Shown here: positions 26,774 to 37,787 of the stretch, piece after piece
Numbering within the stretch: the stretch's first letter is position 1
Layout: each line of letters opens with the position of its first letter
From: AP-15 sp963795485
GTDB taxonomy: Bacteria; Pseudomonadota; Alphaproteobacteria; ATCC43930; CGMCC-115725
Length of the DNA stretch: 64,000 bases
Direction: 5' to 3'
Assembly (NCBI GenBank): GCA_963795485.1
Contig: CAWCIL010000039.1
Span: 124,001 to 188,000 of the forward strand
The notes under the pieces: generated by a model
What the model saw: the letters and a program-made list of their open reading frames with translations, nothing else
Databases searched by the model: none
What the model was told of the DNA's origin: nothing
Translations under genes and position numbers: made by a program

Positions 26774-27277
26774 TCAGCGCTGCGCCATCGCGCGGGCGAG
26801 GCTCCACGGCAACGCCGCCAATTCGCGGATCATGGCGCCGACTTCCAGGAACAGCGATCGCGAACGCACCCCGGACCGGCCGACGACCGCGACCCCGGCG
26901 AGCCGGAACAGCAATGCCGCGCGCGGCAGATGGGTGCGGTCGCTGACCAGAACCACCGAATCGAGCTGGTATGCCCGTAACAGTTGCGCGGTTTCGCGCG
27001 CGTTGCCGAGCGTGTCGCGCGAGACGGGCTCGATCAGCACCGCCGCCTCGGGCACCCCGCCGGCAAGCGCTGCCCGCCGCATGATTTCCGCCTCCGGCTC
27101 CGCCCTTCGGCCGCCGCCCGACAGCACCAGAACCGGCGCCACTCGGTCGCAATAGAGCCGAACCCCGCGCTCGACCCGACGCGACAGCCGCGCCGACGGC
27201 CCGCAGCCCAGAACGACGATCGCGTCAGCCTTCAACCGATGTTCCGCAGCCCGATAGGGAGACGCTGCCGGCGCCAT
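26774..27277 (-). CDS. YdcF/ElyC-like DUF218 protein
   Basis: A 167-residue DUF218-domain protein. ADAIVVLGCGPSARLSRRVE is the N-terminal Rossmann-like strand and loop. VLSGGG, the acidic PEAEIMRRAAL, EPVSRDTLGNARET and VLVSDRTHLPRAALLF are the conserved blocks. Family members such as ElyC and SanA affect cell-envelope integrity, mostly by unknown chemistry. No signal peptide or transmembrane helix is seen, unlike ElyC. It lies downstream of ssb on the same strand, separated by 66 bases. Confidence 0.75.
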   Translation of the reverse strand: MAPAASPYRAAEHRLKADAIVVLGCGPSARLSRRVERGVRLYCDRVAPVLVLSGGGRRAEPEAEIMRRAALAGGVPEAAVLIEPVSRDTLGNARETAQLLRAYQLDSVVLVSDRTHLPRAALLFRLAGVAVVGRSGVRSRSLFLEVGAMIRELAALPWSLARAMAQR

Positions 27278-27343
27278 CGAATACGGTCAGCCGACCCGTC
27301 GCGCCACAGCGGCATCGAGGCTCTGCCGCGATCGCCGGCAGGA

Positions 27344-27844
27344 TCAGAACGGGATGTCGTCGTCGAGGTCGTTGACCGGCTTGCGGGCGCCGCCGCGGCT
27401 GGGCGTGGCGGGGGCAGCGCGGGTGGGCATCTCGTCGCCGAAGCCCTCGTCGTAACCGGCATCCATCGGCGGGCCGCCCGAGGCGCCGCCGCGGGCGCTG
27501 TCGAGCATGGTCAACTCGCCGCGGAAGCGCTGCAGCACGATCTCGGTCGAGTAGCGCTCCTGGCCGGCATTGTCGGTCCATTTGCGGGTCTGCAAGGCGC
27601 CCTCGACGTAAACCTTGGCGCCCTTCTTCAGGTATTTCTCGGCGATCTCGGCGAGCCGCTCGTTGAAGATCACGACGCGGTGCCATTCGGTGCGCTCCTT
27701 GCGCTCGCCCGAAGTTCGGTCGCGCCAGCTCTCGGAGGTGGCGACCGCCAGATTGGCGATGCGCGTGCCGTCCTGGGTCGAGCGCAATTCCGGGTCACGG
27801 CCGAGATTGCCGATCAGGATCACCTTGTTGACGCTGCCAGCCAT
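27344..27844 (-). CDS. ssb: Single-stranded DNA-binding protein SSB
   Basis: A 166-residue SSB. The OB-fold covers residues 1-110: VNKVILIGNLGRDPELRST, then SESWRDR, EWHRVVIFNERLAEIAEKYL and YVEGALQTRKWTD. A Gly/Pro-rich flexible linker leads to the acidic tip DDDIPF, which recruits replication and repair partners. The ATG at 27844 gives the standard MAGSVNKV start and has GGAAGTGGGTGAG upstream; a longer in-frame start is less likely. SSB protects single strands during replication, recombination and repair. Confidence 0.96.
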   Translation of the reverse strand: MAGSVNKVILIGNLGRDPELRSTQDGTRIANLAVATSESWRDRTSGERKERTEWHRVVIFNERLAEIAEKYLKKGAKVYVEGALQTRKWTDNAGQERYSTEIVLQRFRGELTMLDSARGGASGGPPMDAGYDEGFGDEMPTRAAPATPSRGGARKPVNDLDDDIPF

Positions 27845-27937
27845 GAGCTCACCCACTTCCAATAGTCGCCGGAAACCCCATCTTATCAAACCCTGTCCAT
27901 GTTCCCACTTTATTCTTATCCACAGGGAACTCCGCAC

Positions 27938-28967
27938 ATGACGCTTCTATCTTTCGACTATGACCTCGGCAACGATCAAACCGGCGCGGCTCAGCCGGCC
28001 GGTCCCACCACCTCCACCGTCGAGGATTTCGCTCTGCTCGACGCCTATTCTCGGGCGGTCACGAGTGCGGTCGACAAGGTCGGCCCGGCGGTCCTGCATT
28101 TGCAGGTCAGCGGGCTCAAGGACGGCGCTGGCGGCGCCGGCTCGGGCGTCGTCTTCACCCCCGACGCCTATGTCTTGACCAACAGCCACGTGGTCAGCGG
28201 CGCGCGCAAGATCGAGGCGACCTTCCCCGACGGCCGCCTGCTGCGCGGCCAATCTGGTCGGCGACGATCCCGACACCGATCTCGCGGTGTTGCGGCTCGA
28301 CGGCGAGGCCTCGGCCTTTGCCCGGCTCGGCGATTCGCGCCGGCTGCGGGTCGGGCAGCTGGTGATCGCGATCGGCAACCCGTTCGGCTTTCAGTGCACG
28401 GTCACCGCCGGCGTGGTCAGCGCGCTCGGCCGCTCGCTGCGCACCCGTTCGGGCCGGCTGATCGACAGCGTGATCCAGACCGATGCGGCGTTGAACCCGG
28501 GGAATTCCGGCGGGCCGCTGGTGACCGCCGCCGGCGAAGTCGTCGGCATCAACACCGCGATCATCGGCATGGCCCAGGGCATCTGCTTTTCGATCTCGGC
28601 CGCCACCGTCGAGTTCGTCGCCGCGCGCCTCATTCGCGACGGCCGGGTGCGGCGCTGCTATATCGGCGTCGCCGGCCAGAACGTGCCGTTGCCGCGCCGG
28701 GTCGTGCGCTTTCACGAGCTCGCGCGCGAGACCGGGGTGCGCATCCAATCGACCGCCCCCGACGGGGCGGCGCGCGCCGCCGGGCTGACCAGCGGCGACA
28801 TCATCGTCGCTGCCGACGGCTTGCCCATCGCGGACATCGACGAATTGCACCGGCTGATGACCGAGGAGCGGGTCGGCCAACCGATGCCGGTCACCGTGCT
28901 GCGGCTCGCGCAAAAGCTCGAGATCATGGTCACCCCGCGCGAAACTCCGCCCCGCCCGGCGGTGTAG
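27938..28967 (+). CDS. HtrA/Deg-like serine protease with PDZ domain, one frame break
   Basis: A trypsin-like S1C protease of about 342 residues. The catalytic triad is visible: YVLTNSHVVSGA (His), DPDTDLAVLRL (Asp) and NPGNSGGPLVT (Ser). Residues about 245-340 form a PDZ domain (AARAAGLTSGDIIVAADGLP). One extra base near 28250 (CGCGGCCAATCTGG) splits it into two frames; removing it gives RANLVGDDPDTDLAVL. There is no signal peptide in the first 40 residues, so it may be cytoplasmic, unlike most HtrA proteins. It is divergent from ssb. Confidence 0.85.
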
Positions 28968-29048
28968 TTGTGGCCGGGCTCGACCCGGCCGCCCACGCGC
29001 GACCTCTTCGGCGATAATTTTGCGAGTCGGTTCTTTAAGGACAGCGGC

Positions 29049-29531
29049 ATGGGCGAGGCGGATAGGGCGGAATTCGCGCGGTTCGGGGTCGGGGCCGGGT
29101 GGGAGTTCGCGGTCCGGCACCGGGTGCGGTGGAGCGAATGCGACCCGTTCGGCCATGCCAACCATCGCGCCTATTTCGAATGGTTCGAGGAGGCACGGAA
29201 CCGCTATCTGGAGGCGGTGGACCTGCCGGCGTTGTCGGCGGGGACGCCGGGGCCGGTCATCGCCGAGACCAGCATCCGCTATGACCGGCCGCTCGCCTAT
29301 GGCGACGAGGTCCTGGTCACGGCGCGGACCGTGCGGCTCGGGCGCACCAGCTTCGAGATGGAATACGCGGTCTGGCGCGCGGGGCTGTGCGCGCTGGGCC
29401 GCGCGGTGCTGATCCTGGTCGTCAACGCCACCGGCGAAAAGACCCCGCTGCCGCCCGAGCTGCGGCGCGCTATGCTGGCCCGCGACCCCGATGCCCGCGA
29501 GGCCGGCCGGGGCGAAAGGGAACCCGAATGA
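29049..29531 (+). CDS. Hotdog-fold acyl-CoA thioesterase (4HBT-like)
   Basis: A 160-residue thioesterase. WEFAVRHRVRWSECDPFGHAN contains the 4-hydroxybenzoyl-CoA-thioesterase-type active-site motif with Asp in CDPFGH, followed by HRAYFEWFEEARNRYL. The rest is the five-stranded sheet ending VNATGEKTPLPPELR. It would hydrolyse an acyl-CoA or acyl-ACP. The gene overlaps the phosphodiesterase gene by the ATGA tetranucleotide, so they are translationally coupled. Confidence 0.82.
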   Translation: MGEADRAEFARFGVGAGWEFAVRHRVRWSECDPFGHANHRAYFEWFEEARNRYLEAVDLPALSAGTPGPVIAETSIRYDRPLAYGDEVLVTARTVRLGRTSFEMEYAVWRAGLCALGRAVLILVVNATGEKTPLPPELRRAMLARDPDAREAGRGEREPE

Positions 29532-30806
29532 AGCGCGCCGTCATCGTGATCTGCGACAGCCTGCGCCGCGACCTGATCACCGCCGCGGATGCGCCGTTTC
29601 TGTGCGATCTCGGGCGGCGCTCGGCGCAATTCGAGAACCATGCCGGCGTCTTCCCGTCGACGACACGAACCAGTGCCGCCTCGATCGCCACCGGCTGCCG
29701 GCCGGCGCGCCACGGGCTCCTCGGCAATACGATGGCGCTCGACGAGGGCGAGGGGCTCCGGTGCCTGTCGGTCGGCAAGCCCGATTTCCGCGACCGGCTG
29801 TACCGCGCCACCGGCCGCACCCTGCACGTGCCGACCCTCGCCGAGCGGCTCGCCCGCGCCGGCGCCGAGGCGATCGCCTTTTCCAACGTGTCGCCGGGAG
29901 CGGCCTATTTTCTCGATCCCGACGGCCACGGCTGGGTCTACAACCCGGCCGGCAGCTTTGGTCCCGGCCGCCGGCCGTTGCCCGTAGCGGAGGGGCTGAC
30001 GGTCGCCAAGGGCGAGGCCGGCGACACCGTCGCGACCGAACGCTTCTGCGGCGAAATCTTGTGCGAGCGGGCCCCGGCATTGGCTGTGCTGTGGCTGTCG
30101 GAGCCCGACTACACCGGCCACCACAGGCCGTTGGGCTCGCCCGAGCATCGCCGCGCGATCGCCGCCGCCGACGACAATGTCCGCCGGGTCGCCGAGACCG
30201 TCGCCAGCCTCGATCCCGGCGGCGAGGATATTTTGTTCGTGGTCGGCTCCGATCACGGCATGGAGAGCGTCGCCGAGACGATCGACCTCGAAGCTCTGCT
30301 GGTCGCGGCCGGGCTGAAGCGCGCGCCCGGATCGTCGGAAGTCGTCGTCGCCCCCAACGGCACCGCGGCGCTCCTTTATTTCGCCGAGCCCGAGGGTGCG
30401 CTCGTGGGCCTGGTTGCGCGGTTTCTCAAAGCCGAACCCTGGGTCGGCCGGGTCTTTGCCGGCGAGGCGCTCGGCGATATCGGGCTGCCGACCGGTTCGC
30501 CGGCGCGGATCGCGATTACCTTGAAGGCCGACGATCAGCGCCAATTCCTTCGGCGTGCCGGGCCACAGCCACGTCGTTCGCGATGCCCTGGAGCCGAAGG
30601 ACGCGACCGGGTTCGGCCAGCATGGCGGGCTCGGCCGAAACGAGCAGAGCCCGTTCCTGTTCGTCCGCGGCGGCGGCTTTGCCCTGTCGACCCATCGCGA
30701 GCGCACCTCGCTGATCGACATCGCGCCGACGGTATTGCGCCATCTCGGCCTCGCCGCCGATGGCCTCGACGGCCGTGCGTTGCCGCGCCAACCGACTGCC
30801 GCCTGA
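29528..30806 (+). CDS. Alkaline-phosphatase-superfamily phosphodiesterase, one frame break
   Basis: A metallo-phosphoesterase of about 425 residues related to nucleotide pyrophosphatases and phosphonoacetate hydrolase. Metal and nucleophile sites are VIVICDSLRRDL (Asp), STTRTSAASIATG (nucleophilic Thr), LSEPDYTGHHRP (Asp, His), VGSDHGMES (Asp-His) and, after the frame change, VPGHSHVVRD (His). It likely cleaves a phosphomonoester, diester or phosphonate. One extra base near 30535 (GACGATCAGCGCC) separates the frames; the second ends LGLAADGLDGRALPRQ. It is coupled to the upstream thioesterase. Confidence 0.82.
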
Positions 30807-30832
30807 GCGGCGCGGCCCCAGGACCGGCCGGG

Positions 30833-31312
30833 TCAGCCGTCGCGGTGGATCGGGTCGACCCAGCGCACCTGTTCCGGGCGCTCGACCGGCTCGATGTCGA
30901 GATTGACGACGACCGCCTCGTTGTCGCTGCGCACCAGCACGCATTCGAGCGTCTCGTCGGGGGACGCGTTGATCTCCTGATGCGGCACATAGGGCGGCAC
31001 AAAGATGAAATCGCCCGGGCCGGCCTCGGCGACGTATTCGAGATGGTCGCCCCAGCGCATCCGCGCCCGGCCCTTCAGCACGTAGATCACACTTTCGAGC
31101 GCGCCGTGATGGTGGGCGCCGGTCTTGGCGTCGGCATGGATCTTGACCGTCCCGGCCCAGATCTTCTGCGCGCCGACCCGAGCGAAATTGATCGCCGCGG
31201 CCCGGTCCATGCCGGGGGTCTGCGCGGTATTGGGGTCGAGCTGGTCGCCCGGGATGATCTTGACCCCGTGCGTCTTCCAATCGACGTGTTGATGCTCGTG
31301 GCCTCTGCTCAT
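30833..31312 (-). CDS. Cupin-domain protein
   Basis: A 159-residue single-domain cupin. Cupin motif 1 is TGAHHHGALESVIYVLKGRA with three adjacent His residues and a Glu as metal ligands; motif 2 is AGPGDFIFVPPYVPHQEINA with the last His. N-terminal 40 residues (GVKIIPGDQLDPNTAQTPGM) are conserved-looking. Cupins of this kind include dioxygenases, isomerases and simple sugar-binding proteins; activity is not deducible. It is convergent with the phosphodiesterase and divergent from the VOC gene. Confidence 0.85.
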   Translation of the reverse strand: MSRGHEHQHVDWKTHGVKIIPGDQLDPNTAQTPGMDRAAAINFARVGAQKIWAGTVKIHADAKTGAHHHGALESVIYVLKGRARMRWGDHLEYVAEAGPGDFIFVPPYVPHQEINASPDETLECVLVRSDNEAVVVNLDIEPVERPEQVRWVDPIHRDG

Positions 31313-31436
31313 TTCGATGGCCCTCCTGTGGTGATATCGAAGCCTAGCATGGTGCTTACGTCAGAAAAAGCTTAAATCGACTGCATCAAGATATATCTAA
31401 AGGCCGTTGCCAACCAAACCCACCGGGAGCAAACCC

Positions 31437-31994
31437 ATGTCCGAACACAGTGCGATCAAGCTCAAGGGTATTGGCCACGTCAATCTGCGGGTCGCGGACC
31501 AGGAGGCCTCGAAGCGGTTCTATCGCGACATCCTCGGCTTTGCGATCGCCGAGGAGGACCCCGAGCATGGCGGCGTGTTCATGACCTTGGGCGAGAATTT
31601 CCACACTCTCGACATCGGCCAGCATCCCGCACCCGGCGAGGCGCAGCGCCCGCAGCGCGGCCAGATCGGGCTCGGGCACATCGCCTTCCAGGTCGGCAGC
31701 TACGCGGCATTGCGCGATGCCTACGCGCATCTGGTCAGGAACGGCGTCGACATCATGCGGGCGACCAACCACGTCAATCAGCGCAGCTTTTACTTCGCCG
31801 ACCCCGACGGCAACACGCTCGAAATCTATTACGAGATGCCGCATGCGCTGCAATTGTTCCAGGGCGGCCGGTCGGACGACGACGAGGCGCTGCCGGTCAG
31901 CGGCCGTGAGGATCCGCTGCCGGCATGGCTGCTCGAAGATTGGCCCGCGCCGGAAATGAAGGCGCGGATCGAGCAGATTCGGCGCCGGCGCTAG
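31437..31994 (+). CDS. VOC-family dioxygenase-like protein
   Basis: A 185-residue protein with one vicinal-oxygen-chelate module pair. GIGHVNLRVADQEASKRFYR holds the first His, GLGHIAFQVGSYAALRDAY the second, and FYFADPDGNTLEIYYEMP the Glu, a spacing typical of type I extradiol dioxygenases and related lyases. The C-terminal 45 residues (LFQGGRSDDDEALPVSGRED) are an acidic extension. The ATG at 31437 follows CGGGAGC. Substrate unknown. Because of the conserved metal triad an active metalloenzyme is likely. Confidence 0.82.
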   Translation: MSEHSAIKLKGIGHVNLRVADQEASKRFYRDILGFAIAEEDPEHGGVFMTLGENFHTLDIGQHPAPGEAQRPQRGQIGLGHIAFQVGSYAALRDAYAHLVRNGVDIMRATNHVNQRSFYFADPDGNTLEIYYEMPHALQLFQGGRSDDDEALPVSGREDPLPAWLLEDWPAPEMKARIEQIRRRR

Positions 31995-32103
31995 ATAGGT
32001 GCCTCCGCCTGGATGGCCATTTTTGTCGGCGAGGGCGGCGTCGGTCCTAAGGGCCGAAAGCCGCCGCGACGGCGGAAACATCAAACCAAGAAAGCACAAG
32101 AAA

Positions 32104-32670
32104 ATGTTCAGACATCTTCATCCTCATAGCGGCAGGCGGCAGGCCCGCGGCATTTTCGGCCATGAGGTCGGACCTTTCGGCCACCACCGCGGCGGCCGAG
32201 ACCGCCGGTCCGGCCGGGTCTTCGACCACGGCGATTTGCGCTATGTGCTGCTGCACCTGATCGCCGAGAAGCCGCGCCACGGTTACGAGCTGATCAAGGC
32301 GATCGAGGAACAGTTCGCCGGCGCCTACAGCCCGAGCCCGGGTGTGATCTACCCGACCTTGACCCTGCTCGAGGAGCTCGGTTATCTGCGGCCCGAGACC
32401 GCCGAAGGCCCGCGCAAGCTCTATTCGATCACCGCGGAGGGGACCGCCTTTCTCGCCGCCAATCGCGCGGTGGTCGAGGCGATCTTCGCCCGCATGGCCG
32501 AGGCGAGCCGAGCCATCGGCGACGGTCCGGCGCCGGAGATCCGGCGCGCCATGCGCAATCTCGACATGGCGCTGTCGATCCGTCTCGGCCGCGGCCCGCT
32601 CGAGGCCGCGCAAGTGCGCGCGGTCACCGACGCGCTCGACCGCGTCGCCGCGGAGATCGAGCGCAGCTGA
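32104..32670 (+). CDS. PadR-family regulator with His-rich N-terminus (YqjI-like)
   Basis: A 188-residue transcription factor. Residues 1-42 are His/Arg/Gly-rich (HLHPHS, GHEVGPFGHHRGG, VFDHGD) and precede a PadR winged helix: LRYVLLHLIAEKPRHGYELI, then PSPGVIYPTLTLLEELGYL. The C-terminal helices (about 120-185) are for dimerisation. E. coli YqjI has the same layout, binds nickel through its His-rich head and represses a ferric reductase gene. A metal-responsive role is inferred from this similarity. An imperfect dyad at 32034-32065 (GGCGGC...GCCGCC) lies upstream and could be its operator or a hairpin. Confidence 0.82.
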   Translation: MFRHLHPHSGRRQARGIFGHEVGPFGHHRGGRDRRSGRVFDHGDLRYVLLHLIAEKPRHGYELIKAIEEQFAGAYSPSPGVIYPTLTLLEELGYLRPETAEGPRKLYSITAEGTAFLAANRAVVEAIFARMAEASRAIGDGPAPEIRRAMRNLDMALSIRLGRGPLEAAQVRAVTDALDRVAAEIERS

Positions 32671-32726
32671 GACTGCCGCCGGTCGCGGGCGATGCCGGGT
32701 TTTCCTGCGCCGCCAAGGCTGCGGAG

Positions 32727-34171
32727 ATGACCGCGGCGCAACCGGGGAATATGGCAATGGACCTCGCGGCGACCTTGCATCGCATCAAGACGGCGGTCGG
32801 CCCGGCCGGCTGGATCGGCGACCCGCACGATCAGGAGCCTTACCTCACGGAAGCGCGGCGCCTCTATCGCGGGGCGACGCGGCTCGTCGTGCGGCCGGGT
32901 TCCACGGCCGAGGTTGCAGCGGTCGTGCGCATTTGCGCCGAGGCGGGGTTGGCGGTGGTACCGCAGGGCGGCAATACCGGGCTGGTCGGCGGCGGGGTGC
33001 CGCCGACGACCGCGACAACATCGTGCTGGCGCTCGGCCGGATGAACCGGGTGCGGGCGATCGACCCCGTTAATTTCACGATGACCGTCGAGGCCGGCTGC
33101 ATCCTCGCCGATCTGCACGAGACGGCGGCGGCGGTCGACCGGCTCTTTCCGCTGAGCCTCGGCGCCGAGGGCAGCTGCCAGATCGGCGGCAATCTGTCGA
33201 CCAATGCCGGCGGCATCGCCGTCTTGCGCTACGGCAATACCCGCGAATTGACCCTGGGGGTCGAGGTGGTATTGCCCGACGGGCGGGTCTGGGACGGGCT
33301 CAGGGGCCTGCGCAAGGACAATACCGGCTACGATCTGAAGCAGCTCTTTATCGGCGGCGAGGGCACGCTCGGCATTATCACCGCCGCGACCGTCAAGCTC
33401 TTTCCGAAGCCGCGCGAGATCGAGACCGCGTTTCTGGCGCTCGGCCGGATCGAGGACGCGATGGCGCTCTTCGCCCGTGCCCGCTCGGCCACCGCCGACC
33501 AATTGACCGCGTTCGAGCTGATCCCGCGCGCCGGCCTCGATCTGGCGCTGGCCCACATTCCCGGCACGATCGACCCGCTGGCCGCCCGCCATCCCTGGTA
33601 CGTGCTCCTCGAAATGTCGTCGAGCCAGAGCGACAGCGGCATCCGCGCGCTGCTCGAAAGGCTGCTCGAAGCGGCGCTCGGCGAGGGGCTCGTCGCCGAC
33701 GGCGTCATCGCCGCGAGCGGCGCGCAGTCGAAAGGGCTCTGGCGGGTTCGCGAGGCGATCGTCGAGGCGCAGCTCTATTCCGGTTCGATCAAGCACGACG
33801 TCTCGGTGCCGGTCAGCCGGGTCGCCGAATTCGTCATCCGCGCCAGCGCCGCCGTCAGCGAGCGGCTGCCCGGCATCCGGCCGATCGCCTTTGGCCATGT
33901 CGGCGACGGCAACATCCACTTCAACCTGACCCAGCCCGAGGGCATGGACAAAGACGCCTATCTGACGCGCTGGCAGGAATTCAACGACCTTGTCCACGGC
34001 GTCGTGCGCGATCTTTCCGGCTCGATCAGCGCCGAGCATGGCGTGGGCCTGATGAAGCGCGACGAGATCACCCACTATAAGCCGGCAATCGAGATCGAGC
34101 TGATGCGCCGCATCAAGCACGCCCTCGACCCCGCCGGCCTCATGAACCCGGGCAAGCTGGTCAATGTATGA
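32727..34171 (+). CDS. FAD-binding D-2-hydroxyacid dehydrogenase, one frame break
   Basis: A flavoprotein of about 481 residues of the GlcD/D-2-hydroxyglutarate-dehydrogenase family. The FAD-binding domain has LVVRPGSTAEVAAVVRICAE, QGGNTGLVGGGVP and SLGAEGSCQIGGNLSTNAGG. The C-terminal substrate domain ends FGHVGDGNIHFNL, SAEHGVGLMKR and LDPAGLMNPGKLV. A missing base near 33010 (GTGCCGCCGACGACCGC) separates the N-terminal 90 residues from the rest. It oxidises D-lactate, D-2-hydroxyglutarate or similar. ATG 32727 or ATG 32751 may be the start. Confidence 0.85.
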
Positions 34172-34242
34172 GCGGTCCCGATTGCCTTCCTTGTGGAGCG
34201 GCATTAAGCTAGCTGAAGGCTAGATCAACCCCGGGGATTTCG

Positions 34243-34485
34243 ATGAAGGAGATCGGTGCGTTCGAGGCAAAGAACCGGCTCGGCCAGCTGCTCGATATCG
34301 TCGAGCGCGGCGAGGAGGTGGTCATCACCAGGCACGGCAGGGAAGTTGCCAGGCTCGTGCCTCCGAAATCCGCCTTCAATCGCGCGGAAGCGCGTGCGGC
34401 CGCACAGCGCATCCGTGAGATGAGCAAGGGCGTCACGCTCGGAGGAATAAGCATCAAGGATCTGATTAACGAAGGCCGGTTGTGA
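34243..34485 (+). CDS. Phd/YefM-type antitoxin
   Basis: An 80-residue antitoxin. The first 50 residues match the Phd DNA-binding fold: IGAFEAKNRLGQLLDIVERG then EEVVITRHGREVARLVP. The tail (RIREMSKGVTLGGISIKDLI) is the toxin-binding helix. The gene ends in GTGA shared with the toxin start. Such antitoxins bind their toxin and repress the shared promoter. Confidence 0.9.
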   Translation: MKEIGAFEAKNRLGQLLDIVERGEEVVITRHGREVARLVPPKSAFNRAEARAAAQRIREMSKGVTLGGISIKDLINEGRL

Positions 34486-34895
34486 GCCTGGTGCTTGATG
34501 CTTCACTCGCATTGAGCTGGTATTTCGAGGACGAGCGCACAGCGGCTGCGGACGCGCTGCTCGATCAGGTGGTGAACGGGGGAGCGGTGGTCCCGGCGCT
34601 GTGGCGGCTGGAAGTCGCCAACGCTTTTCAGTCCGCTGTCCGGCGCCGGCGGATCGAGCGGTCCTTTCGTGACAAGGCGCTGGCTGAACTCGCTCTTATG
34701 CCGATCACTGTCGATCCCGAGACCGACAACTATGCCTGGACGAGCAGCTTGCAGCTGGCCGATCGTTTCCAAATCACGCTATATGACGCCGCCTATCTGG
34801 AGCTGGCGCAGCGTCGCACGCTGCCGTTGGCAACACTCGACAAGGCGCTGAGTGCCAGTGCCCACGCGCTCGGCATCTCGTTGTTGGAGGCATGA
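34482..34895 (+). CDS. PIN-domain VapC-type ribonuclease toxin
   Basis: A 137-residue PIN ribonuclease. LVLDASLALSWYFEDE holds the first acidic residue, RLEVANAFQSAVRRRRI the second, TLYDAAYLELAQRR the third and LATLDKALSASA the fourth. These coordinate Mg for RNA cleavage, in this family usually tRNA or rRNA. The start is GTG 34482, overlapping the antitoxin by four bases. Both genes are intact, so this is probably a working pair. Confidence 0.93.
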   Translation: MSLVLDASLALSWYFEDERTAAADALLDQVVNGGAVVPALWRLEVANAFQSAVRRRRIERSFRDKALAELALMPITVDPETDNYAWTSSLQLADRFQITLYDAAYLELAQRRTLPLATLDKALSASAHALGISLLEA

Positions 34896-34943
34896 GCGAG
34901 TAGGATCGCCGGCAGCGCCGCGACCGTGCCTGGAGGCCCGCCG

Positions 34944-36758
<1,815 letters not shown>

Positions 36759-36763
36759 GCGCG

Positions 36764-37684
36764 GTGCCCGCCCCTCCGGCGACCGCACCCCGAGCCGACG
36801 ACATCCGGCTCGGCATCCTCTACATGGTCGCGTCGGTCTTTCTGTTCTCGATCCAGAACGCGATCGGCAAGTGGCTGGCGCAGAGCTATCCGATCCCGAT
36901 GCTGGTGTTCTTCAGGAGCGCGGTGGCGTTGCTCCCGTCCTATATCTTGGTATTGCGGGCGGGCGGAGTTCGGGTGCTGCGCACCAACCGGCTCGGCGCG
37001 CAATTCGGCCGGGCGGCGATCTGGGGCGCCTCGAACGTCGCCTCGTTTTTCGCCTATCACCTGCTGCCATTGGCCGACGCGGTGGCGCTGACCTTTGCCG
37101 CACCCTTGTTTCTGACGGCGCTTTCCTGGCCGATGCTCAAGGAGCGGGTCGGGCGCGAACGGTGGATCGCGGTCTCGGTCGGGTTCGTCGGCGTGCTCTT
37201 CATGGCGCGGCCGAGCGGCGCCGGCGGGATGGCCGGAATGGCCTATGCGCTCGTCTGCGCGGTCAGCAACGCGGTCGGCACCTTGGCTGTGCGCGGGCTG
37301 ACCCGCACCGAATCGACCGCCTCGATTGTGTTCTACACGGCCTTGTTCATGACCTTAGGGACGTTGCCGGTTCTGCCGTTCTATTGGGCCACGCCCGACC
37401 TGCTTGGCCTTGCATTGTTCTGCTCGATCGGCCTGATCGGCGGCGTCTCGCAATATTGGACGACCCAGGCTCTCTACTACGCGCCGGCGGCGGCAGTGTC
37501 GCCGTTCAACTACATGGCGCTGATCTGGGGCTCGATCCTGGGCTTTGCGGTGTGGGGCGAGGTGCCGACCCTTCCGGTGGTCATCGGCTCGGCGATCGTG
37601 ACACTGACCGGCCTCTACCTCCTACGCCACGAAGCCTTCCGCGGCCGGCCCCGCCGCGCCAAGCAGGCGCACCCGTCCGCCTGA
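36764..37684 (+). CDS. EamA/DMT-superfamily transporter
   Basis: A 306-residue protein with about ten transmembrane helices arranged as two EamA repeats. The first begins DDIRLGILYMVASVFLFSIQ and contains PLADAVALTFAAPLF; the second contains GVSQYWTTQALYYAPAAAVS and PFNYMALIWGSILGF, the usual end-of-repeat motif. It probably exports a metabolite or amino acid. The start is GTG 36764, only five bases after the acyl-CoA dehydrogenase stop, so the two are co-transcribed. The C-terminus is basic. Confidence 0.88.
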   Translation: MPAPPATAPRADDIRLGILYMVASVFLFSIQNAIGKWLAQSYPIPMLVFFRSAVALLPSYILVLRAGGVRVLRTNRLGAQFGRAAIWGASNVASFFAYHLLPLADAVALTFAAPLFLTALSWPMLKERVGRERWIAVSVGFVGVLFMARPSGAGGMAGMAYALVCAVSNAVGTLAVRGLTRTESTASIVFYTALFMTLGTLPVLPFYWATPDLLGLALFCSIGLIGGVSQYWTTQALYYAPAAAVSPFNYMALIWGSILGFAVWGEVPTLPVVIGSAIVTLTGLYLLRHEAFRGRPRRAKQAHPSA

Positions 37685-37787
37685 ACCAGTTCCGATCAGA
37701 GCACCGGAACCTATAGCGATACTTGTTGACTTTGTTCATGTTTTATCTACAAGGCCACTCTGTAACGCCGGAGGTTCAGTTGCGCTG

